A DNA stretch of 64,000 nucleotides from Caballeronia cordobensis (lineage in GTDB: Bacteria; Pseudomonadota; Gammaproteobacteria; Burkholderiales; Burkholderiaceae): NCBI RefSeq assembly GCF_001544575.2, contig NZ_FCNY02000024.1, forward strand, positions 1 through 64,000, given 5' to 3'. Both the position numbers and the translations under genes were made by a program. Positions 29,519 to 40,927 of the stretch are shown one piece after another. How positions within the stretch are numbered: the first letter of the stretch is position 1; each line of letters starts with the position of its first letter. The notes under the pieces were generated by a model. It did not search any database and was not told where the DNA came from. It was given only the letters and a program-made list of their open reading frames with translations.

Positions 29519-31744
29519 ATGAAGCGCGCCGCCCTCGCCTTCATCGCGTGCATCGTGTCGATAGGCGCGCACGCGTCGCCGGGTTTCGACGACGTGCGCG
29601 CGGCATGGCGCAGCTCCGACTGGGTGCTGCTCGCCCGCGACGGCGAGACGCTCGCGCGCACGCGCATCGACGCGAGCGCGCGGCGCGGCGACTGGATCGC
29701 GCTCGCGGACGTGTCGCCGGCGTTGCGCGAGGCGATCGTCGTGTCGGAGGACAAGCGCTTTTACGAGCACGCGGGCGTCGACTGGCGCGGCGCGGCCGCC
29801 GCCGCATGGGGCAATCTGTGGAACACGCGCACGCGCGGCGCGTCCACGGTGACGATGCAGCTCACCGGACTCATCGACAGCGAAGGCAAGCCGGCGGGAC
29901 GCCGCTCGATCGGAGAAAAAGCGCAGCAGACGATCGGCGCGCTGTGGCTCGAACGAAGCTGGCGCAAGGATCAGATTCTCGAAGCGTATCTGAACCTCGT
30001 GCCGTTTCGCGGCGAGATCGTCGGATTGTCGGCGCTCTCGCAGACGCTCTTCGGCAAGGCGCCTTCCGGTCTCGACGAACGCGAGGCCGCGCTCGCCGCC
30101 GCGCTGGTGCGCGCGCCGAACGCGCCGTATCCGAAAGTCGCCGCGCGCGCCTGCGCGATCCTGCACGACATGCAGGCGCTGCACGGCGCGCGCGGCGGCG
30201 ATCCGTGCGTCAACCTGAGCAGCTACGTGCAGCTCGCGCTCACGCGCACGGCATCCACACCCGCCACGGCACAAGGCGATGACGCGCTCGCGCCGCATCT
30301 TGCGCGGCGTATCGCAAGCGAAGCGCATCCGGCGGCGGGCGCGCGCGTGCGCTCCACGGTCGATGCGCGCTTGCAGCGCTTTACGCGCGACACGCTCGCG
30401 CGCACGCTCGCCGAACTGAATGCGCGCGCGCATCCGCGCAACGTGCACGACGCAGCGGCCATCGTGATCGACAACCGGTCGGGCGACGTGCTCGCGTGGG
30501 TCGGCTCGGCGGGCGGGTTGTCGAACGCGCCGCAAGTCGATGCCGTGCTCGCCGCGCGTCAGGCCGGCTCGACGCTCAAGCCCTTCCTCTACGCGCAGGC
30601 GATCGACGAAAAGCGCGTCACCGCCGCCACCCTGCTCGACGACGCGCCGCTCGATCTCGCGACCGGCGGCGGCCTCTACATTCCGCAGAACTACGATCAC
30701 GACTTCAAGGGCTGGGTGAGCGTGCGCACGGCGCTGGGCTCGTCGCTGAACGTGCCGGCGGTACGCACGCTCGTGATGGTCACGCCGCATCGTTTCGCGA
30801 AGACGCTCGTCGCGCTCGGCCTGCCGCTGACGAAAGCGGGCGATTACTACGGCTTCAGCCTCGCGCTCGGCAGCGCCGACGTCACGCTGGCGACGCTCGC
30901 CAACGCCTATCGCACGCTCGCGAACGGCGGGCTCGCGCGTCCCGTCTTCGATCTCGCGGACCATCGTCCGGCGGCGGACGGCGGCACGCGCGTGTTCAGT
31001 GCGGAGGCGAGTTTCATCGTCACCGACATCCTCGCCGACAACAACGCACGCACGCGCACCTTCGGCTTCGACAGCGTGCTCGCCACGCGCACGTTCAGCG
31101 CCGTGAAAACCGGCACCAGCAAGGACATGCGCGACAACTGGGCGGTCGGTTTCACTTCGCGCTACACCGTGGGCGTGTGGGTCGGCAATGCGGACGGCGC
31201 GCCGATGTGGGACGTTTCCGGCGTGACGGGCGCGGCGCCGGCGTGGAATGCCATCGTCAACTATCTGAACCGGCGATCGGATAGCAGCGCGCCGCGCGCC
31301 CCGGCGGGCGTGATCGCGACACGCGTCACGTATCAGAACGACATCGAACCGGCGCGCGGCGAATGGTTCGTGCGCGGCACGCAGATGAGCGAGATCGGTC
31401 TCACGGCCAATGCGGCGCAGGCCGCGCGCGGCGCAAAGAGCAACGCGGCCGGTATGACCGATGCTGCCGCCGCGCGCATCGGCGAACCGACGAACGGCAC
31501 GATCTTCGCGCTCGACCCGGATATTCCGCCGGCACGGCAACGCGTGTGGTTCGAGCGCGCCGGGAGCGGCGCGCGCCTTGCGTGGCGGCTCGACGGCAAG
31601 TCTTACGGCCACGACGCCCGCGCCTCATGGTTGCCGTGGCCGGGGCGTCACGTGCTCGAACTGGTCGATGCGAAGGGCGAAGTCGTCGATAAAGTCGGCT
31701 TCGAGGTTCGCGGCGCGTTCGCCAAAACGGCCGCGTCACGCTGA
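29519..31744 (+). CDS. pbpC: Penicillin-binding protein 1C
   Basis: PbpC is a bifunctional peptidoglycan enzyme of the periplasm. The 741-residue protein has a short signal or anchor, a GT51 transglycosylase domain (EDKRFYEHAGVDW, then GASTVTMQL), a transpeptidase domain with STLK at 351-354, SSLN, and KTGTS at 530-534, and a C-terminal domain of about 90 residues typical of PBP1C. All three penicillin-binding motifs are intact. The gene follows the alpha-2-macroglobulin gene by 4 bp. This pairing recurs in proteobacteria and suggests wall repair coupled to protease defence. Confidence 0.95.
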   Translation: MKRAALAFIACIVSIGAHASPGFDDVRAAWRSSDWVLLARDGETLARTRIDASARRGDWIALADVSPALREAIVVSEDKRFYEHAGVDWRGAAAAAWGNLWNTRTRGASTVTMQLTGLIDSEGKPAGRRSIGEKAQQTIGALWLERSWRKDQILEAYLNLVPFRGEIVGLSALSQTLFGKAPSGLDEREAALAAALVRAPNAPYPKVAARACAILHDMQALHGARGGDPCVNLSSYVQLALTRTASTPATAQGDDALAPHLARRIASEAHPAAGARVRSTVDARLQRFTRDTLARTLAELNARAHPRNVHDAAAIVIDNRSGDVLAWVGSAGGLSNAPQVDAVLAARQAGSTLKPFLYAQAIDEKRVTAATLLDDAPLDLATGGGLYIPQNYDHDFKGWVSVRTALGSSLNVPAVRTLVMVTPHRFAKTLVALGLPLTKAGDYYGFSLALGSADVTLATLANAYRTLANGGLARPVFDLADHRPAADGGTRVFSAEASFIVTDILADNNARTRTFGFDSVLATRTFSAVKTGTSKDMRDNWAVGFTSRYTVGVWVGNADGAPMWDVSGVTGAAPAWNAIVNYLNRRSDSSAPRAPAGVIATRVTYQNDIEPARGEWFVRGTQMSEIGLTANAAQAARGAKSNAAGMTDAAAARIGEPTNGTIFALDPDIPPARQRVWFERAGSGARLAWRLDGKSYGHDARASWLPWPGRHVLELVDAKGEVVDKVGFEVRGAFAKTAASR

Positions 31745-31942
31745 TCCGCGAAACGTCCGCCGTCATCCGCTTCGTGTTATGCAACGTTAAAGATTGTGCG
31801 GAAAGCGCGGCGCACGCGAAGGGGTCGTGCACAATGCGGACCGTCATCGTTCGGGACGTTTTTTGCCCTATGCTTAACGGCAACTTTCTCGATCGGCCCG
31901 AACTTATCGACCTATCCTATCTTTTATGCTTGGAGTGCCGTC

Positions 31943-32524
31943 ATGCTGAAAAAGCTGCTGATGCTGTGCTTAGCGTTCATGGTTTCGATCGGCGCCGCGT
32001 TTGCCGCGGTCGATGTCAACACCGCCGATCAGGCCGCGCTTGAATCCGTCAAGGGCCTGGGGCCGGTGAAATCCAAGGCGATCGTCGACGAGCGCACGAA
32101 GAACGGCCCGTTCAAGGACGCCGACGACCTCGCGACCCGCGTCAAGGGTCTGGGCACCAAGTCCGTTGCGACGCTGGAGCAAAATGGCCTGACGATAGGC
32201 GGCTCGTCGCTGCCGCCGACAGGCAAGACAGCGAAGCCCGCGACGACGACGCAAGGCGGCAGCGCCGCGCCGAACTCGACGGTGAAGTCGTCGACAGCGG
32301 CCACCGCCGCGACCTCGCCCGCGGCCACGACGGCGCAGACGCCGGCCACGGCGCCTGCCGCGGCTGCATCGGGGGCTAAGGCATCGAAGAAATCGAAGAA
32401 GGAAAGCGCGGCCGCGACCACGGCGAATGCATCCGCCCCGGCGGCCGCGAGCGAGGCGAAACCCGCCAAATCGAAGCGCAGCAAGAAGGACAAGGCAGCC
32501 AGCGCCGCGGCCGCCAGTCAGTGA
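31943..32524 (+). CDS. ComEA-like helix-hairpin-helix protein with Ala/Lys-rich tail
   Basis: The 193-residue protein has a signal peptide (about residues 1-21, ending AFA), then a ComEA-type helix-hairpin-helix module: VDVNTADQAALESVKGLGPV and the second hairpin VKGLGTKSVATLEQ. ComEA binds incoming DNA in the periplasm during natural transformation. After residue 90 the chain is Ala/Thr/Lys-rich with clusters such as KKSKKES and KRSKKDK, resembling a histone-like DNA-binding tail. No other competence gene is adjacent. DNA binding is likely; a role in uptake is inference. Confidence 0.85.
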   Translation: MLKKLLMLCLAFMVSIGAAFAAVDVNTADQAALESVKGLGPVKSKAIVDERTKNGPFKDADDLATRVKGLGTKSVATLEQNGLTIGGSSLPPTGKTAKPATTTQGGSAAPNSTVKSSTAATAATSPAATTAQTPATAPAAAASGAKASKKSKKESAAATTANASAPAAASEAKPAKSKRSKKDKAASAAAASQ

Positions 32525-32674
32525 TTCTTCGGGGAACCTTGTCGAAGGAAAACTGCCTTCGTAGGACCATCGTCGAACGGCCGCTCGCGGCCCATGCCCA
32601 CGCCGCCGCGTCCTGCATCCGGATTAGGCGGCGCCAAGCGAACCTACCCCGTAACCTTTCGTAGTGAGACCGCC

Positions 32675-33133
32675 ATGAGCCTACTCGATATCCTCGCATC
32701 CACCCTCGGCAATTCGTCGCAACAAGGCGGACAACCTGCTCAGTCCGGCCAGGCCGCACTGATCGGCATGGCGCTCCAGTACATCAATAGCCAGCCGGGC
32801 GGCATCATGGGTCTGATCCAGCGCTTCCAGCAACACGGCGCGGGCGATGTCGTGCAGTCGTGGATCGGCACCGGCGAGAACAAGCCCATCAGCCCGGACA
32901 CGCTCACGAACGTGCTCGGTCAGGACAACGTCGGTGCGCTCGCGCAGAAGGCCGGCGTCTCGGGCGACCAGCTTTCGGGCATGCTGGCGGCGGTGCTGCC
33001 GCATATCGTCGATCGCGCGACGCCGAATGGCGAAGTGCCGCCCGAAGGCCAACTCGACCTGACCGGCGTGCTCGGTTCGCTCGGCGGCCTGGCGGGTCTC
33101 TTCGGCAAGAGCGAAGAGCCGAAGCAAGGTTAA
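32675..33133 (+). CDS. YidB family protein (DUF937)
   Basis: A 152-residue protein with a short helical N-terminus (MSLLDILASTLGN), a Gln/Gly-rich linker and the YidB/DUF937 core: GGIMGLIQRFQQHGAGDVVQSWIG and LAQKAGVSGDQLSGMLAAVLPHIVDRATPNG. It has no signal peptide. The function of the family is unknown. A terminator follows directly. The start at 32675 is chosen because the open frame upstream lacks family sequence. Confidence 0.88.
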   Translation: MSLLDILASTLGNSSQQGGQPAQSGQAALIGMALQYINSQPGGIMGLIQRFQQHGAGDVVQSWIGTGENKPISPDTLTNVLGQDNVGALAQKAGVSGDQLSGMLAAVLPHIVDRATPNGEVPPEGQLDLTGVLGSLGGLAGLFGKSEEPKQG

Positions 33134-33171
33134 GCGCGCTTTCCGTTTCGGCGATTCTTCCGTATCGCCCG

Positions 33172-33207
33172 AAAGCCCCGCAGGCGCTTCGCCGTGCGGG
33201 GCTTTTT
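33172..33207 (+). terminator. Rho-independent terminator after the YidB gene
   Basis: AAAGCCCCGCA and TGCGGGGCTTTTT form a perfect stem around a GC-rich loop, with a T-run on the plus strand. Confidence 0.88.
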
Positions 33208-33246
33208 GCATTTCGGGCGGCGAGCTTGCGGATCACGTCACGGGCA

Positions 33247-33278
33247 TAAAAAAGGCAACGGATCGCTCCGTTGCCTTA
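33247..33278 (-). terminator. Rho-independent terminator of clpB
   Basis: On the minus strand AAGGCAACGGA, loop, TCCGTTGCCTT is followed by TTTTTT. It lies just after the clpB stop. Confidence 0.88.
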
Positions 33279-33327
33279 TTCAATCGAACCGCCGCCCGGC
33301 CAACCTGCCGGACAGCGGAATCGCGCC

Positions 33328-35925
<2,598 letters not shown>

Positions 35926-36049
35926 TTTTCGAAGCTCCAATTCTGAATACGATCAAAATGAGGCGCTTTTCATCACTTTCAAGCGTTGTTTGGCTCGATT
36001 AGTGCATTTTTCGATCTTCGACAATCATGGGCGCGGCGTCGCCGGCCGA

Positions 36050-36544
36050 TCAGGAAGGCCCGCCGCCCGCGGCAAGCGCTTCCGCTGGAACCTGCGCGAT
36101 GGCGGCGATGCCCAGCAGCGCCGCAAGCTCGTTCGCCGGATGCGCGAGCTCGCCGATCGTGTGCTTGTCGAGCTCGGCGAGAAATGCATCGCGCGCGGCG
36201 GCGAGCACGCCGCGCAAGCGGCAATGCGGCTGAATCACGCAGCGTTGCGCCGCGGTGTCGCGCTCCGCGAAGCAGCCGACGATCGCAAAATCGCTCTCGG
36301 TCTTGCGCACGATCTCGCCGATCGTGAGGTCGTTCGTACGCGCGGCGATCCGCAGCCCGCCGTTGCGCCCGCGCACGGTTTCGACCCAGCCGAGCTCGCC
36401 CAGTTGCTGGACGATCTTCATCAGGTGATTCTTCGAAATGCCGTAGGCGTCCGAGATTTCCTGGATCGTCGAGAGGCCGGACGGCCGGACGGAGAGATAC
36501 AGCAAAACGCGCAGCGCGTAATCGGTGTAGTCGGTCAGTCGCAT
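36050..36544 (-). CDS. nsrR: Rrf2 family transcriptional regulator, NsrR-like
   Basis: NsrR is an iron-sulfur repressor that loses DNA binding on exposure to nitric oxide. The 164-residue protein begins MRLTDYTDYALRVL, carries the winged-helix segment IQEISDAYGISKNHLMKIVQQL and has three cysteines, C91, C102 and C108, in the cluster-binding loop. The x10/x5 spacing is wider than in the E. coli protein (x4/x5). FLAELDKHTIGEL matches the NsrR C-terminal helix better than that of IscR. It is divergent from a truncated haemoglobin gene, which fits NO detoxification. The name is a family inference. Confidence 0.85.
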   Translation of the reverse strand: MRLTDYTDYALRVLLYLSVRPSGLSTIQEISDAYGISKNHLMKIVQQLGELGWVETVRGRNGGLRIAARTNDLTIGEIVRKTESDFAIVGCFAERDTAAQRCVIQPHCRLRGVLAAARDAFLAELDKHTIGELAHPANELAALLGIAAIAQVPAEALAAGGGPS

Positions 36545-36812
36545 GGTGTCGCGCGATTCAGTTTGAAGATTGGGATTGAATTAAGCGCCTCGGCGCATCG
36601 ACGAACGGCGGAACAACGAGAAGGATTCGAGACGGAAGCGGCGCACTATCCGTACGCGGGCTGGCACAATGGAGCCGATACGGCGCGCGCCAGCCGCCGT
36701 TGCAGGGGAAGCCTCGCGCGGGTCATCGCCATTGTGCTTCATATCGCCGCCTTTCGTCAGTAAAACACGGCTGCCGGTTCGAACCGCCGGCCGAACGCAT
36801 GATCGCTTCGCC
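36545..36812. other. Divergent promoter region between nsrR and the globin gene
   Basis: About 270 bp. I looked for an NsrR-type AT-rich palindrome (AAGATG-like half sites) and did not find a clear match. It must hold both promoters. Confidence 0.4.
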
Positions 36813-37355
36813 ATGAACTCAGATCGACAGCCCGCCACCGCCGAGCGGGAACGCGAACCCAACGAGACCAACGTCCGCGCGCTGGTCGACGCCTTCTACC
36901 GCCGGGTCGACGACGATCCGCTCCTCGGCCCGATCTTCTCCCGCGCGCTCGCGGGCCGCTGGGACGAGCATCTCGCGAAGATGACCACGTTCTGGTCGAG
37001 CCTCGTGCTCGGGTCGAAGCAATATCGCGGGAACGTGCAGGAAGCGCATCGGCCGATCGACGATATCGAGCCGCGCCACTTCGCGCGCTGGCTGTCGCTT
37101 TTTCTGAACACGGTGGAAGCGCGCTACGAGCCCGCCGCCGCCGTGCAGTTCATGGAGCCCGCGCTGCGCATCGCGCAGAGCCTCCAGTTGAGCAAATTCG
37201 GCTGGGATTATCAGATTCCCGCCGAGCAGCAGGCCCTGCTCGCGGCGCTCAAGCGCCAGCGCACGGGCGGCGCGCCCGAGCCGCGCTTTCCCGAACGGCC
37301 GGACGCCGAGCCGTTTCCGGCGAAGTTCATCGGCAAATCGGCCGACGAGCAATAG
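36813..37355 (+). CDS. Group III truncated haemoglobin
   Basis: The 180-residue protein has a 2-on-2 globin fold of group III: LVDAFYRRVDDDPLLGPIF, then HLAKMTTFWSSLVLGSKQY and EAHRPI, with H79 the likely proximal haem ligand. Group III globins bind O2 and NO, and some are under NO-responsive control. The N-terminal 18 and C-terminal 30 residues are variable extensions. The gene is divergent from the NsrR-type regulator, which suggests NO-induced expression. It ends 22 bp before the convergent moaE stop. Confidence 0.88.
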   Translation: MNSDRQPATAEREREPNETNVRALVDAFYRRVDDDPLLGPIFSRALAGRWDEHLAKMTTFWSSLVLGSKQYRGNVQEAHRPIDDIEPRHFARWLSLFLNTVEARYEPAAAVQFMEPALRIAQSLQLSKFGWDYQIPAEQQALLAALKRQRTGGAPEPRFPERPDAEPFPAKFIGKSADEQ

Positions 37356-37377
37356 CGGCAACCCTAGCGGCGAGCGC

Positions 37378-37851
37378 TCAGGACTTCGCGTTCTGCCAGC
37401 GCGCGAGCGCCGCATCGTCGGATTCGCGTGCATCGACCCAGCGCTCGCCGGCCTCCGTCTTTTCCTTCTTCCAGAACGGCGCCTGCGTCTTCAGGTAATC
37501 CATCACGAAGGCGCAGGATTCGAACGCCTCCGCGCGATGAATCGCCGTGGTCGCGACGAGCACGATCTGATCGAGCGGCTTCAGCTTTCCCACACGATGC
37601 ACGATCAGCACGTCCGAGCCGCGCCAGCGCGCGCGCGCCTGGTCGGCGATCGCTTCCAGCGACTTTTCCGTCATGCCGGGATAGTGTTCGAGCTCCATCG
37701 TCTCGACGGCGCTGCCCTCGTTCAGATCGCGCACCGTGCCGACGAAGCACGCGACCGCGCCCACTTTCGGATTGTCGGCGCGCAGGGCCGCGACTTCCGC
37801 GCCGATGTCGAAATCGGCTTCCTGCACGCGGATCTTGGCATGTGTCGACAT
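37378..37851 (-). CDS. moaE: Molybdopterin synthase catalytic subunit MoaE
   Basis: MoaE inserts two sulfurs from MoaD thiocarboxylate into precursor Z to give molybdopterin. The 157-residue protein has GAVACFVGTVRDLNEG, LEHYPGMTEKSL, HRVGKLKPLDQIVLVA and the lysine-rich active-site segment APFWKKEKTEAGERW. It is the last gene of the moeA-moaD-moaE run, 3 bp after moaD. Confidence 0.97.
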   Translation of the reverse strand: MSTHAKIRVQEADFDIGAEVAALRADNPKVGAVACFVGTVRDLNEGSAVETMELEHYPGMTEKSLEAIADQARARWRGSDVLIVHRVGKLKPLDQIVLVATTAIHRAEAFESCAFVMDYLKTQAPFWKKEKTEAGERWVDARESDDAALARWQNAKS

Positions 37852-37854
37852 CGC

Positions 37855-38112
37855 TCAGCCACCCGTGACCGGCGGAAAGAACGCGACTTCGCAGCCTTCG
37901 GTGATGCGCTGCGACGGCCCTGTCATCACATGATTGCAGGCCATGCGCAGCGCGCGGCCCTCGGCGAGCGTGTCTTCCCAGACGCCGCCGCGCACGCGCA
38001 GCCACGCACGGACGTCGCCGACGTTGACCACGCTGTCGGGCACCGTGACCGTTTCGTTCGCGACGCCCAGCGCCTCGCGCACACTCGCGAAAAATCTTAG
38101 ATCGATCTTCAT
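37855..38112 (-). CDS. moaD: Molybdopterin synthase sulfur carrier MoaD
   Basis: An 85-residue ubiquitin-like protein that carries sulfur as a C-terminal thiocarboxylate. It begins MKIDLRFFASVREALG and ends in FFPPVTGG, with the diglycine required for adenylation. It lies 4 bp downstream of moeA and 3 bp upstream of moaE. Confidence 0.96.
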   Translation of the reverse strand: MKIDLRFFASVREALGVANETVTVPDSVVNVGDVRAWLRVRGGVWEDTLAEGRALRMACNHVMTGPSQRITEGCEVAFFPPVTGG

Positions 38113-38116
38113 TTCT

Positions 38117-39379
38117 CTACCGCATCAGTTCTGAAAAAGGGATGAAGCGCACGATTTCGCCGTCGCTGATCGCATGATTCGGCGGATTGTCGATGAGGCC
38201 GTCGCCCCAGACCGTCGATGTCAGCACGGCCGAACTCTGGTTCTCGAAGAGATCGAGGCCGCCCGCCTCGTTCACGCGCGCGCGCAGGAATTCGTTGCGG
38301 CGGTCGCCCTTCTTCTGGCTGAAGTCGGCGCGCATCGAATGAACGCGCGGCGCGACGTGCTCGACGCCCGCGAGACGCAGCAAAAACGGCCGCACGAACA
38401 GCAAAAACGTGCAGAAACTCGACACCGGATTGCCCGGAAGGCCGATGAAATACGCCTCGCCGTCCGAAGCGCCGCGCCGCACCGCGCCGAACGCGAGCGG
38501 CTTGCCGGGCTTCATCGCGATCTGCCACATCGAAATGCGGCCTTCGGCTTCGACCGCGGGCTTCACGTGATCCTCCTCGCCGACCGACACGCCGCCGCAC
38601 GTCAGAATCAGATCATGCTCGATGGCCGCGCGCCGCAACGTCTCGCGCGTCGTGTCCAGCCGGTCCGGCACGATGCCGAGATCCGTCACTTCGCAGCCGA
38701 GTTTCGCGAGCAGCGCGCGCAGCGTGAAGCGGTTGGAGTTGTAAATCGCGCCGGGTTCGAGCGGCTCGCCGGGCATGCGCAGCTCGTCGCCGGTGAAGAA
38801 GATCGCGACGCGCACTTTGCGCACGACGTCGAGTTGCGCGCACCCGACCGACGCCGCGAGCCCGAGCGCCTGCGGCGTGAGGCGCGTGCCCGCGGGCAGG
38901 ATGACGGAATCGCGCCGGATGTCCGCGCCTTGCCGCGTGATCCATTCGCCCGCGGCGGGCGTCTGCGCGAACGCGACGCGGCCGTCGTCCGCGACTTGCG
39001 CCATCTCCTGCATCACGACCGTATCGGCGCCGGGCGGCACCGTCGCGCCCGTGAAGATGCGCGCGGCCGTGCCTGCCGCGAGCGGCTCGGCCGCATGGCC
39101 CGCCGGAATGCGCTGCGACACCGGCAACGCGACGCTCGCGTCATCGGTCGCGCCGGCGAGATCGGCGGCGCGCACCGCGTAGCCGTCCATCGAACTGGTG
39201 TGCATCGGCGGGACGTCGAGCGGCGAAGTCACGTCGGCGGCGAGCACGCGATCGAGCGCATCGAGCGTATCGACGCGCTCGCGCCCGTCCACCCGGCGCG
39301 CGGCGTCGAGCAGACGGCCAAGCGCTTCGGCCGTTGCGAGCATGGGGGGACGGCTGGAAGCGGCGGGCGTGGATGACAT
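38117..39379 (-). CDS. moeA: Molybdopterin molybdenumtransferase MoeA
   Basis: MoeA inserts molybdate into adenylylated molybdopterin. The 420-residue protein shows the MoeA N-terminal blocks (SSMDGYAVRAADL, RIFTGATVPPGADTVVMQE), the MoCF-binding fold with GGVSVGEEDHVK and PGKPLAFG, the loop FIGLPGNPVSSF and a C-terminal beta-domain. ATG 39379 is chosen as start; the frame stays open 29 codons farther. A TACAAT -10-like box lies at 39423-39428 on the minus strand, between this gene and the divergent NUDIX gene. Confidence 0.95.
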   Translation of the reverse strand: MSSTPAASSRPPMLATAEALGRLLDAARRVDGRERVDTLDALDRVLAADVTSPLDVPPMHTSSMDGYAVRAADLAGATDDASVALPVSQRIPAGHAAEPLAAGTAARIFTGATVPPGADTVVMQEMAQVADDGRVAFAQTPAAGEWITRQGADIRRDSVILPAGTRLTPQALGLAASVGCAQLDVVRKVRVAIFFTGDELRMPGEPLEPGAIYNSNRFTLRALLAKLGCEVTDLGIVPDRLDTTRETLRRAAIEHDLILTCGGVSVGEEDHVKPAVEAEGRISMWQIAMKPGKPLAFGAVRRGASDGEAYFIGLPGNPVSSFCTFLLFVRPFLLRLAGVEHVAPRVHSMRADFSQKKGDRRNEFLRARVNEAGGLDLFENQSSAVLTSTVWGDGLIDNPPNHAISDGEIVRFIPFSELMR

Positions 39380-39422
39380 GGAGTGTGCTTTAAGGCGCTC
39401 GAATAAGGAAAGGCAGCCAACT

Positions 39423-39428
39423 ATTGTA
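39423..39428 (-). promoter_or_regulatory. Candidate -10 box for moeA-moaD-moaE
   Basis: TACAAT on the minus strand about 45 bp upstream of the moeA start. No good -35 element is seen. Confidence 0.3.
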
Positions 39429-39542
39429 GCCAGAAGACAGGCGTCGCATCTTCGGCCCGAAGACATTCACGCCACGCCAAAGCGCCTCAAAGCCGCCGCG
39501 GCGCGGTGATACACTCGCACCACACTTCCCACGTCCATTTCC

Positions 39543-40088
39543 ATGAAATTCTGCTCCGTCTGCGGCCACGAGGTCGGCCTCGCCATTCCGCCCGGCGATA
39601 ACCGCGAGCGCTTCGTCTGCGGCAACTGCAACACCGTGCACTATCAGAATCCGCGAAATGTGGTGGGCACCGTGCCGGTCTGGGACGACAAGGTGCTGCT
39701 GTGCCGCCGCGCGATCGAGCCGCGCTACGGCTACTGGACGCTGCCCGCCGGCTTCATGGAAATGCAGGAAACGACGAGCGAAGGCGCCGCGCGCGAAACG
39801 CTCGAGGAAGCGGGCGCGCGGGTCGAGATTCAGAGCCTTTTCACGCTGCTCAACGTGCCGCACGTGCATCAGGTGCATTTGTTCTATCTCGCGCGGCTGC
39901 TCGATATCGAAGTCGATCCCGGCGAGGAAAGCCTGGAAGTGAAGCTGTTCGAGGAAAGCGAGATTCCGTGGGACGAGATCGCGTTTCCGACCGTCGGCCA
40001 GACGCTGCGTTTTTTCTTCGCCGACCGCGCCGCGGGCAACTTCACGCTGCATACCGGCGACATTTTCCGCACCCTGCGCGACGGCTGA
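39543..40088 (+). CDS. NUDIX hydrolase with N-terminal zinc ribbon
   Basis: The 181-residue protein has a rubredoxin-like zinc ribbon (C4, C7, C26, C29) and a NUDIX box from G70 ([20 protein letters not shown], ending AG at 90-91). This layout occurs in ADP-ribose and NADH/ADP-sugar pyrophosphatase-like enzymes. They cleave nucleoside diphosphates linked to another group. Substrate is not determined by sequence. It is divergent from moeA, and the aat gene starts 11 bp downstream, so the two may be co-transcribed. Confidence 0.92.
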   Translation: MKFCSVCGHEVGLAIPPGDNRERFVCGNCNTVHYQNPRNVVGTVPVWDDKVLLCRRAIEPRYGYWTLPAGFMEMQETTSEGAARETLEEAGARVEIQSLFTLLNVPHVHQVHLFYLARLLDIEVDPGEESLEVKLFEESEIPWDEIAFPTVGQTLRFFFADRAAGNFTLHTGDIFRTLRDG

Positions 40089-40099
40089 ATCCCGAGAAC

Positions 40100-40831
40100 A
40101 TGGTTCCCTGGCTCGCCGACGACGATCCCTTTCCGCCCGTCGAGCGCGCGCTCGGCGCATCGAGCGGCGCGCCGGGCTTGCTCGCCGCCAGCGCCGACCT
40201 GCTGCCCTCGCGGCTCGTCGATGCCTACGGGCGCGGCATCTTTCCGTGGTATTCGGACGGCCAGCCCGTGCTCTGGTGGAGCCCCGATCCGCGCATGGTG
40301 CTCTTCCCGGCCGAGTTCAAGGTGTCGGAGTCGCTACGCAAGACCTTGAAGCGCGTGGTGCGCGAAGCGGCCTGGGAAATTCGCGTGGACGACGACTTTC
40401 CCGCCGTGATGCGCGCCTGCGCCGAGACCCCGCGCAGCGGTCAGCGCGGCACCTGGATCACGCCGGATATCGTCGATGCGTACACCACGCTGCATCGCGC
40501 GGGCAGCGCGCACAGCATCGAGGCGTGGCACGACGGCGTGCGCGTCGGCGGGCTGTATGGCGTGTCGTTCGGGCGCATGTTCTTCGGCGAATCGATGTTC
40601 GCGCACCGCACCGATGCGTCGAAAATCGCGCTCGCGGCGCTCGTCGGGCACTTGCGCCGCCACAAAATAGAGATGATAGACTGCCAGCAGAACACGTCGC
40701 ATCTGGCGTCGCTGGGCGGCCGCGAGATCGCCCGCCGCGCGTTCGTCGCGCATCTCAGAAGGGCCACGGCGCAACCGGCGATCGGCTGGCGCTTCGACAA
40801 AACCGCCCTTCTCGACGTGCTGGCACGCTAA
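40100..40831 (+). CDS. aat: Leucyl/phenylalanyl-tRNA-protein transferase
   Basis: Aat adds Leu or Phe to proteins with N-terminal Arg or Lys, marking them for ClpAP degradation. The 243-residue protein has [20 protein letters not shown], the [18 protein letters not shown] catalytic core and [16 protein letters not shown]. Length and motifs are normal. It is followed by bpt, so both leucyl-transferases of the bacterial N-degron pathway are neighbours. Confidence 0.97.
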   Translation: MVPWLADDDPFPPVERALGASSGAPGLLAASADLLPSRLVDAYGRGIFPWYSDGQPVLWWSPDPRMVLFPAEFKVSESLRKTLKRVVREAAWEIRVDDDFPAVMRACAETPRSGQRGTWITPDIVDAYTTLHRAGSAHSIEAWHDGVRVGGLYGVSFGRMFFGESMFAHRTDASKIALAALVGHLRRHKIEMIDCQQNTSHLASLGGREIARRAFVAHLRRATAQPAIGWRFDKTALLDVLAR

Positions 40832-40927
40832 CCGCTACACGCGTAACGCCGATCGACCCACGAACTGCAGCCGCCGGCCGCGCGCCAGGCCGGCAACGAC
40901 GAGACGACGCCTGCGAGAGCCGCCAAC

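Noticed and set aside
36545-36812. NsrR binding palindrome
   Set aside because: No AT-rich inverted repeat close to the known consensus was found by eye.
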